Origin: Treponema sp.
Lineage (GTDB): Bacteria; Spirochaetota; Spirochaetia; Treponematales; Breznakiellaceae
DNA length: 5,619 nucleotides
Assembly (NCBI GenBank): GCA_031281685.1
Contig: JAITFA010000039.1
Span: forward strand, 1 to 5,619
Reading direction: 5' to 3'
The translations under genes were made by a program, and so were the position numbers. The notes under the pieces are model-generated. The model was not told where the DNA came from. It saw only the letters and a program-made list of their open reading frames with translations, and did no database searches. Within the stretch, counting starts at the first letter, position 1, and every line of letters starts with the position of its first letter. This document shows, one piece after another, positions 1 to 5,068 of this stretch.

Positions 1-115
1 TAGGGCGAGCCTCTGCCATAGCTTAGGGCGAGCCTCTGCCATAGCTTAGGGCGAGCCTCTGCCATAGCTTAGGGCGAGCCTCTGCCATAGACTAGGGCGA
101 GCCTCTGCCATAGCC
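1..115. repeat. 23-bp direct tandem repeat, five copies
   Basis: Five head-to-tail copies start at 1, 24, 47, 70 and 93. Each begins TAGGGCGAGCCTCTGCCATA and ends in a variable 3-base tail (GCT in the first three, GAC in the fourth, GCC in the fifth). A degenerate sixth copy may follow at 116-139. The unit has a weak dyad: TA-GGC and GCC-TA arms flank an 8-nt centre with one mismatch. There are no unique spacers, so it is not a CRISPR array. The period is not a multiple of three and the unit carries TAG, so it is not coding. The window starts exactly at a unit boundary and the array probably extends left. Confidence 0.95.
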
Positions 116-164
116 TAGAACAAGCCTATAACATCAGCTTGGATCGATCCTATCGTTCTAGGCT
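112..164. repeat. 10-bp inverted repeat with internal palindrome at the array edge
   Basis: AGCCTAGAAC (112-121) and GTTCTAGGCT (155-164) are perfect reverse complements. Between them lie AAGC (122-125) pairing with GCTT (137-140), and the perfect palindrome GGATCGATCC (141-150). A single strand could fold into a three-way junction. It sits exactly between the 23-bp array and the truncated solute-binding protein gene, so it may mark a rearrangement or insertion endpoint. The pairing is visible directly; any function is unknown. Confidence 0.7.
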
Positions 165-293
165 GGGATGTACGGCGCGTCCGATCCCGTTACGACTATT
201 CCCCTGATCACTGCTGATCTCAAGGCCGCTGGTTTCGATAACGTATTTACCGAAGCTCAGCGTCAGGTTGATGAATTCCGGCGCACGAAGTAG
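162..293 (+). pseudogene. 3' remnant of an ABC-transporter solute-binding lipoprotein (DUF3502/LipO-like)
   Basis: The open frame reads AGMYGASDPVTTIP, continues through LKAAGFDNVFTEAQRQVDEF and ends RRTK before a TAG at 291-293. The pattern YG.sDP...ip....LKAAGfD.v..E.QRQvDEf is the usual C-terminal end of extracellular sugar/oligosaccharide-binding lipoproteins with a DUF3502 C-terminus, which feed ABC importers in treponemes and Paenibacillus-like Firmicutes. Full-length members are about 500 residues; only about 43 remain here. In the same frame a TAG at 159-161 closes the ORF, and upstream is repeat DNA, so the rest of the gene is absent from its expected place. An ATG at 168 has no convincing ribosome binding site. 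I infer a dead remnant cut by repeat insertion or deletion. The family call is by eye from a short stretch. Confidence 0.6.
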
Positions 294-536
294 GGACAGA
301 TTCTGGAACTTGTTCCCGATTATCATTTGGAATTAGCCTCTTCATAAGGGCATAGAGAACGGGTTTTTTTACGTCCCTTTTACACGCTTCAAAATAGTCT
401 CTGACACCAGTGCAGCGGCCTCGGAATAGTGTCTGGCACTTTGTTCACTGCATATTGCGAATGGAAGAGTAAAAAATGCTGACAAGAAGATTTGTTATGT
501 ATTAGTCTTAATTATCCCATTTTTGGGAAGCAACAT
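294..536. other. Intergenic region without a gene
   Basis: No plausible coding frame is visible between the binding-protein remnant and the xylanase leader. The stretch starts with an imperfect dyad overlapping the remnant's stop codon (GGGACA at 293-298 against TGTTCCC at 311-317, one bulged T). It then has a run of seven T (364-370) without a good stem before it, two copies of the dispersed GTCTCTGACACC-like motif (391-440), an AT-rich stretch (about 468-515), and a small hairpin TCCCA/TGGGA (515-519 and 524-528). I found no tRNA and no recognised riboswitch. Confidence 0.6.
391..440. repeat. Two copies of a dispersed intergenic motif (TAGTSTCTGRCAC)
   Basis: AATAGTCTCTGACACC (393-408) and AATAGTGTCTGGCACT (425-440) lie 32 bp apart, start to start. 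The core is a near-palindrome of the GTGTCWGACAC type. The second copy, with its flank (418-435), matches 16 of 18 positions at 3489-3506 upstream of the symporter gene. The same core is the building block of the array at 5066-5619. It looks like a short dispersed repeat confined here to non-coding DNA. Confidence 0.7.
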
Positions 537-563
537 TTGAATATACCGAGATACAGGTATGAT
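537..563 (+). promoter_or_regulatory. Candidate sigma70-type promoter for the xylanase gene
   Basis: TTGAAT (537-542) matches four of six bases of the -35 consensus and TATGAT (558-563) five of six of the -10 consensus. The 15-bp spacing is shorter than the preferred 17, which lowers confidence. Transcription would start near 570 and give a leader of about 205 nt, covering all the pairing elements described downstream. No other hexamer pair between 440 and 775 looked better. Confidence 0.3.
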
Positions 564-616
564 GGCGCAAGTATGGCGGTACTTTCCTTCAGAAATTTCT
601 TATCTATCGGGACTTA

Positions 617-730
617 CCCGGAATGACGCCAGTGTCTGTTTTCCCAGAAGGAGGCGCTATGATCTGAAAGCCGGGACTCCATATCCTGCTATCGAACCGA
701 GCCTTCGGGCGGCTGAATGTCATTCAGTTC
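617..730 (+). promoter_or_regulatory. Potentially structured 5' leader of the xylanase mRNA
   Basis: Two nested or clustered folds can be drawn. The first is a long stem-loop: CCCGG (617-621) with CCGGG (671-675), inside it CGCC (627-630) with GGCG (653-656), and inside that TCTG (635-638) with CAGA (645-648). An AGGAGG (649-654), partly within that fold, precedes a two-codon ORF (ATG ATC TGA, 659-667). The second is GAAC (694-697) pairing with GTTC (727-730), enclosing a GCC-TTCG-GGC tetraloop hairpin (701-710) and the inverted repeat CTGAAT/ATTCAG (713-718 and 722-727, which shares base 727 with the outer helix). It matches no riboswitch consensus I know. The pairings are seen; regulation is inference. 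Confidence 0.35.
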
Positions 731-744
731 CGGTGAGAAGCGGG

Positions 745-771
745 AGTCTTTATCTCACGATAGAGGAGACT
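745..771 (+). promoter_or_regulatory. Xylanase ribosome binding site within a possible hairpin
   Basis: GAGGAG (763-768) lies 7 nt before the ATG at 776 and fixes the start codon. It falls in a possible hairpin: AGTC (745-748) pairs GACT (768-771) and TATC (751-754) pairs GATA (759-762) around the loop TCAC, with the Shine-Dalgarno in the internal bulge. The structure could modulate translation initiation, but the helices are short. Confidence 0.55.
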
Positions 772-775
772 TTTT

Positions 776-3415
776 ATGAAGAAGACCAATTGGTTTGTAT
801 CGGGAATATCAGCGTGTTTGCTGATATTCGGGTTGACTATGTTTTCAGGCGGCTGTCTCACCAGTCCCAAGAGCTACGATCCGCCTGTTGATGTAAAGAA
901 TCTCGTTGAGGAAGCGGAATTCTACATGAGCAATGCGTATTTTACAGTACAAGTCAGTAATGCCGGAGATGGTTCTGATGTAGACAAGTCAAAGCCCTGG
1001 GTTACCAGTGGAGAGAAGGAGGCTCTGGACATCGCGTTAGCGGCGGTAAAAGAATTGAACAACGCTGAGAACGAGGCTTCCGTTACCGCAGGTTTACAAA
1101 CGGCGTTAGCGGCATACAAAGCCGCCATAAAAGCGGACGGTTCAGACCCCTATTTCCGGGGTGATCCCGGGGCGGGTATTCCGTATCTTACCTCTTCCGA
1201 AGTAACGCTCATCGCCGGAACCACCGGAATTGGCGCTCCCTGGATCACGGACGTGGGGACTGACGAAGCCAGCTACGCGCCTTTTAACGACGGCAAATTG
1301 CACAAGTGGCGGGCTAACGACGGTCGTATCCTTTGGTCTAATGACAACGGATATGAAGAACAAAGCACTTTTGAGGTTGTGGCGAATCCTTTTACTGGCG
1401 AAACGGGCGATCTGATCAAGATTCATGCTGTTCATAAACCAGAGGAGAGCGGAAGGAGTTTCGGTGGATTCGGCATACGGGCGCCGCTGACTCAATCGGT
1501 AATAGTGAACAATACTACCTACATTGAATTTGACCTGTACTATCCCATGAGCGCCGCGGGGAAATGGATGAGGATGGGTCTCTGGTCAACCGACACGGGC
1601 GGCGCGGGCAACCAAGCCGGCAACGGCGGTAACGGAGGCAGTAAAGCCGTGCCGTATCTCCGTACCGAAAATCTGGACGCCATCGGCAACCTGAACCCTG
1701 ACTGGATTGACAATTATGAAGCTGAGACGTGGTCAAAAAAGCATATCAGGGTAGCGTCTGGCTCCAACGGAACATGGAACTACATAAACATTGATTTTGA
1801 AACCGAAACCGGCGCGGTAGTTGACAGAGCGGTACTCATGATCGGCAACATCAAAATAACAAAGCCGGACCCGAATGGAAAACCTCTTCCTCTGGTAGAC
1901 GTGGACACGGAAGGTTCGGAAAAGGTGAATCAGGCAGACGTTGCCCCTGTCAGAGGCGCGTATAACGAACAGAACGGCTTGTTCATGGTGGGCGCTATCG
2001 GGACAGGGGCTGTTGAACAAGGGTCGGCACGGGCTAACCATTACGAGATTTTTGTGGATGGCAACAACCTCAAGGCGGAAAGCGTACATCAGAAGTATCC
2101 CTTGTGGCTTACCAGTAGTGATACCGGTTTTACCGGCTGGAGCGGGACTGCGGGTGAAACCGCTCTTGGCGAGTACAGTTTCCCGACAGCCTCGTATCAG
2201 GCTATTCGGGACTCCCATTTTGCGGGCGAACCGGTTGGCGGTTTCAAGAACCACGGCCACGTCCTAGCTTGGTACAACCAAGCGCCGGTCTGGATGAGGC
2301 AGATTATACCGGAACACCTTGACATGACATGGAACGCCTACGGCAAGTTCTACGCCTACGGCAACAGCGCGACCGGACCATTCTGGAAGGTGAGCAAGGA
2401 CGACGCGCGGAGGGTATACTTTAACCACATCATGTACGAACTGCGGCATTTTATGACCACAGACGAGAAGTACGGTTCCAGCGAGACGCGAGGGGTTATT
2501 CCCTTCCACTCCTTTGACGTGCTTAACGAAGAGATTCACGAGAGCCGGCACAGCACCCTTATCGCGCAAAACCCGAATGAATGGAAGTCCGGCCTTAAAA
2601 GCATATCCTGGCTTGCGGCAATGACGGACGGTGATGATGATCTGCGTCAGCATTACATCTACCTGATCTTCAAGTATGCCCACATCGCCGTACCCAACGC
2701 TCAGATGGCGGCGAAGTTCAAGGCAAATTACGCCAGCCTGCCCGAATACATGAAGATCGACGGCCATGATCGCGCCGGAGCCAGCGGTACGCCCGGCAAC
2801 ATTGACGCTTATATTACCGAGAATCCTCCCCGCCTGACGTACAACGATTATGGTATCTCTACATGGTCAAAGGCAAAGATGGCTTACAACATGATCAAGG
2901 AATTGAACACCCTGTGGCAGACGGACGAGCTGTACGACGGACGACCCCTCATCGAAGTCATGGGCATCCAAGGTCACGACTCCATTGGTCCCACTCTAGC
3001 CAGCGACAACCAGCGCGCAATCGCCCTGTACGCCAGCCTTGTTGATCAGGGATTGCTGAGCGGCATAGCGTATTCAGAGCTTGACCTTAAGATACCTGAA
3101 TCCGCGCCCGGCGGTGGAGCGACTGCGCCTGCTGTTATGAACCAGAAACAGGCAGACGCGCTTGGGTATCAGTACGCGCTGCTCTACAAGGTATTCTCCA
3201 AATACGCGCCGTATATCGATCACATAATAAGCTGGGGTCTGGCTGGTTCCGGCTGGCAGGGCAGTTATGTGCTGTTTAACACCGAGCAACACGCAAACCA
3301 GGGATATTACGGCGTGATGAACCCGGACAAGTTCATCGTGGGACATTCGTATCTGGACACTTACTTTGCGGGGGAATACGCCAAAGTTCAGCCTGCTTAT
3401 AAGCCGCAACTCTAA
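776..3415 (+). CDS. Lipoprotein endo-1,4-beta-xylanase, glycoside hydrolase family 10
   Basis: Cleaves internal beta-1,4 bonds of xylan with retention of configuration, outside the cytoplasm. A lipoprotein signal (KK at 2-3, hydrophobic core 11-23, lipobox SGGC with Cys27) predicts membrane anchoring; the box is loose, as in spirochaetes. Residues about 80-120 form an Ala-rich helical segment. About 140-365 is a beta-rich domain with a Gly-rich loop (274-288) and a closing AVLMIGNIKIT strand, likely carbohydrate-binding but unassigned. The GH10 domain spans about 390-870: N430/K433 (substrate), GHVLAWYNQ with H495, W499 and Q502, DVLNEE with acid/base E585, NDY 690-692, GIQGH with Q732 and H734, SELD with nucleophile E768, then W820 and W827. 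The catalytic glutamates are 183 residues apart against about 106 in Cellulomonas Cex, so loops are enlarged. Start chosen from GAGGAG 7 nt upstream. The gene ends before its own terminator. GH10 call is firm; exact specificity (xylan, xylo-oligosaccharide) is not. Confidence 0.93.
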   Translation: MKKTNWFVSGISACLLIFGLTMFSGGCLTSPKSYDPPVDVKNLVEEAEFYMSNAYFTVQVSNAGDGSDVDKSKPWVTSGEKEALDIALAAVKELNNAENEASVTAGLQTALAAYKAAIKADGSDPYFRGDPGAGIPYLTSSEVTLIAGTTGIGAPWITDVGTDEASYAPFNDGKLHKWRANDGRILWSNDNGYEEQSTFEVVANPFTGETGDLIKIHAVHKPEESGRSFGGFGIRAPLTQSVIVNNTTYIEFDLYYPMSAAGKWMRMGLWSTDTGGAGNQAGNGGNGGSKAVPYLRTENLDAIGNLNPDWIDNYEAETWSKKHIRVASGSNGTWNYINIDFETETGAVVDRAVLMIGNIKITKPDPNGKPLPLVDVDTEGSEKVNQADVAPVRGAYNEQNGLFMVGAIGTGAVEQGSARANHYEIFVDGNNLKAESVHQKYPLWLTSSDTGFTGWSGTAGETALGEYSFPTASYQAIRDSHFAGEPVGGFKNHGHVLAWYNQAPVWMRQIIPEHLDMTWNAYGKFYAYGNSATGPFWKVSKDDARRVYFNHIMYELRHFMTTDEKYGSSETRGVIPFHSFDVLNEEIHESRHSTLIAQNPNEWKSGLKSISWLAAMTDGDDDLRQHYIYLIFKYAHIAVPNAQMAAKFKANYASLPEYMKIDGHDRAGASGTPGNIDAYITENPPRLTYNDYGISTWSKAKMAYNMIKELNTLWQTDELYDGRPLIEVMGIQGHDSIGPTLASDNQRAIALYASLVDQGLLSGIAYSELDLKIPESAPGGGATAPAVMNQKQADALGYQYALLYKVFSKYAPYIDHIISWGLAGSGWQGSYVLFNTEQHANQGYYGVMNPDKFIVGHSYLDTYFAGEYAKVQPAYKPQL

Positions 3416-3453
3416 AAGCTGAGTTGATTCCGCGGTAAACACGTAAAGACCAG

Positions 3454-3482
3454 GGCTGTCCAGCATTCTGGACAGCCTTTTT
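3454..3482 (+). terminator. Rho-independent terminator of the xylanase gene
   Basis: GGCTGTCCAG (3454-3463) pairs perfectly with CTGGACAGCC (3468-3477) around the loop CATT, followed by five T (3478-3482). It lies 38 bp after the xylanase stop codon and separates that gene from the symporter. Confidence 0.93.
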
Positions 3483-3488
3483 ATGCGC

Positions 3489-3510
3489 GCCTCAGAATAG
3501 TGCCTGTACC
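3489..3510. repeat. Third copy of the dispersed intergenic motif
   Basis: GCCTCAGAATAGTGCCTG (3489-3506) matches GCCTCGGAATAGTGTCTG (418-435) at 16 of 18 positions, followed by a decayed core (TACC for GCACT). It directly follows the xylanase terminator and precedes the symporter promoter candidate. The two copies are each upstream of a gene, about 340 bp and 80 bp from the start codons. Confidence 0.6.
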
Positions 3511-3532
3511 AAAAGCATTGCCAACATGCGTA

Positions 3533-3561
3533 TTGAGGTAAACCAGCTTCTTAGGTACACT
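3533..3561 (+). promoter_or_regulatory. Candidate sigma70-type promoter for the symporter gene
   Basis: TTGAGG (3533-3538) and TACACT (3556-3561) each match four of six consensus bases, with an ideal 17-bp spacer. Transcription would begin near 3568, leaving a short leader of about 16 nt that still contains the ribosome binding site AAAGGAGA (3571-3578). The terminator just upstream makes a separate promoter necessary. Confidence 0.4.
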
Positions 3562-3583
3562 TCTCAACATAAAGGAGAGCATC

Positions 3584-5068
3584 ATGTCGATTGGTATCGT
3601 TTTTCTCGTGGCGTTTTTGGTTCTTATGACGGCAATTGGGGTTTGGGGCATGAAAAAGACCAAAACGCTGGGAGATTTTTTTCTGGGTGGCAGGACTATG
3701 GGACCATGGGTATCTGCGATTGCCTACGGAACCTCGTACTTTTCAGCCGTCATCTTCATCGGGTTCGCCGGAACCCAAGGCTGGCAGTTCGGGCTTAACG
3801 CGCTCTGGATAGCGCTGGGTAACGCGCTTATCGGGGCAATGGCCGCGTGGTTCATTCTGGCGCGCCGCACACGGCGCATGACCCAAAACCTGGATACCAT
3901 GACCATGCCGGAGTTTTTACAGGAACGCTACGGCGCCAAGCATCTGAAACCTGTGGCCGCGTCGATCATCTTCTTCTTCCTATTGCCGTATTCCGCGTCG
4001 GTGTTCAAGGGTCTGGGACATCTGTTTGAGGCGGTGTTTCACATACCTTATGATCTGGCGCTGCTTGTCATGATCGCGTTTACCGGGGTGTATCTCATAC
4101 TTGGCGGGTACTTTGCTATTGCGATCACAGACTTCATTCAGGGCATTATCATGTTCTTTGGAGCCATCGCCATGGTGTCGGTGCTGACCGGGGATGGCGG
4201 CGGGCTTTTTGCCATGCTGTCAAAGGTGAGCGAGAACTACTCACAGCACATTCCGCCGGCGCAGCAGCCAAGCGCGCTCACGGTTATCTCGCTGGTGTTT
4301 ATGACGAGCTTCGGAACCTGGGGGCTACCGCAGATGACGCAGAAGTTCTATGCCATCAAAAACGAGAGCGTGATCCCCAAAGCAGCCCTGGTTACTACGG
4401 TTTTTGCGCTGGTCATTGGTTTTTCCGCCTATTTGACTGGCGCGTTTGCCCATGTGTTTTTTGACCTGAACACCGTGCCTAAAAACGAGACCGGCGGTAT
4501 ATTCTATGACCGCATCGTGCCTACCTTGCTTACTTCGCATCTTCCCGCGCTCTTGCTGTCGCTCATTATGCTGCTGGTACTGTCCGCGTCCATGTCCACG
4601 CTATCGTCGCTCGTGCTGGTGTCTTCGTCGTCCGTGGCTATCGACCTGTATCCCTCGCGGATAGACGCCAAAACCGGCAAAGACCATTCTGTAGCCATGA
4701 TGCGTTTTCTGTCGGCGATTTTCGTCATCATTTCATACCTCATCTCCCGTTTCCAGTTCAGCTTCATTGTTACGCTCATGTCGCTGAGTTGGGGCACGGT
4801 GTCTGGCTCCTTTGCCGGTCCCTACATCTTCGGCCTCTACAGCAAGCGCGTTACCAAAGTTGCTGCCTACGCGGGCCTGCTGTCCGGGCTGGGAACTGAA
4901 ATCATTCTGTTTTTCGTACTGGGGAGCGCCAACTCGCCGCTTGCCGCGTCCTGCGCCATTGTGGTTCCGTTCATCGTAATGCCCATTGTGTCGTGTTTCA
5001 CCAAAGCGCCGGAACCAGCTTTGTTAAACAAAGCCTTCGGCACAAGTAAGCAAGGACGGCGTAAGTAA
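3584..5068 (+). CDS. Sodium:solute symporter (SSS) family transporter
   Basis: A polytopic inner-membrane protein expected to drive uptake of a small solute with the sodium gradient. Its 494 residues fit the SSS family (about 500, LeuT fold, usually 13 helices); the first helix is about 4-22. Family features: DFFLGGRTMGPWVSA (31-45), GGYFAIAITDFIQGIIMFFG (174-193), WGLPQMTQKFYAIK (246-259), and LSASMSTLSS followed by a Ser-rich stretch ending DLY (333-356). S338 and T339 align with PutP S340/T341 of the Na2 sodium site. Aligned with PutP, Y52 takes the place of Asp55, so it is unlikely to be a true proline carrier. The tail is basic (SKQGRRK). Start chosen from AAAGGAGA 5 nt upstream. Separated from the xylanase by a terminator, so probably its own unit. 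A role in taking up a product of xylan breakdown is possible but unproven; pantothenate-, monocarboxylate- or sugar-type substrates are alternatives. No terminator follows; the repeat array begins at the stop codon. Confidence 0.9.
   Translation: MSIGIVFLVAFLVLMTAIGVWGMKKTKTLGDFFLGGRTMGPWVSAIAYGTSYFSAVIFIGFAGTQGWQFGLNALWIALGNALIGAMAAWFILARRTRRMTQNLDTMTMPEFLQERYGAKHLKPVAASIIFFFLLPYSASVFKGLGHLFEAVFHIPYDLALLVMIAFTGVYLILGGYFAIAITDFIQGIIMFFGAIAMVSVLTGDGGGLFAMLSKVSENYSQHIPPAQQPSALTVISLVFMTSFGTWGLPQMTQKFYAIKNESVIPKAALVTTVFALVIGFSAYLTGAFAHVFFDLNTVPKNETGGIFYDRIVPTLLTSHLPALLLSLIMLLVLSASMSTLSSLVLVSSSSVAIDLYPSRIDAKTGKDHSVAMMRFLSAIFVIISYLISRFQFSFIVTLMSLSWGTVSGSFAGPYIFGLYSKRVTKVAAYAGLLSGLGTEIILFFVLGSANSPLAASCAIVVPFIVMPIVSCFTKAPEPALLNKAFGTSKQGRRK

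Noticed and set aside
112..164. Integron attC site (treponemes can carry chromosomal integrons)
   Set aside because: The outer arms end in AAC and begin with GTT, but the rest does not fit: attC needs RYYYAAC and GTTRRRY, while this has CTAGAAC and GTTCTAG. No integrase or cassette is visible.
340..370. Intrinsic terminator after the binding-protein remnant (T-run at 364-370)
   Set aside because: No stable stem can be drawn immediately before the T-run; only a 4-bp CCCG/CGGG pairing with a very long loop.
559..891. 110-residue ORF upstream of and overlapping the xylanase start
   Set aside because: Composition is not protein-like, there is no good ribosome binding site at its ATG, and it overlaps the well-supported lipoprotein start in another frame.
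4798..4812. Copy of the dispersed motif inside the symporter gene (GTGTCTGGCTCC)
   Set aside because: The match is short, lacks the AATAG flank and encodes conserved-looking residues (VSGS), so chance is the simpler explanation.
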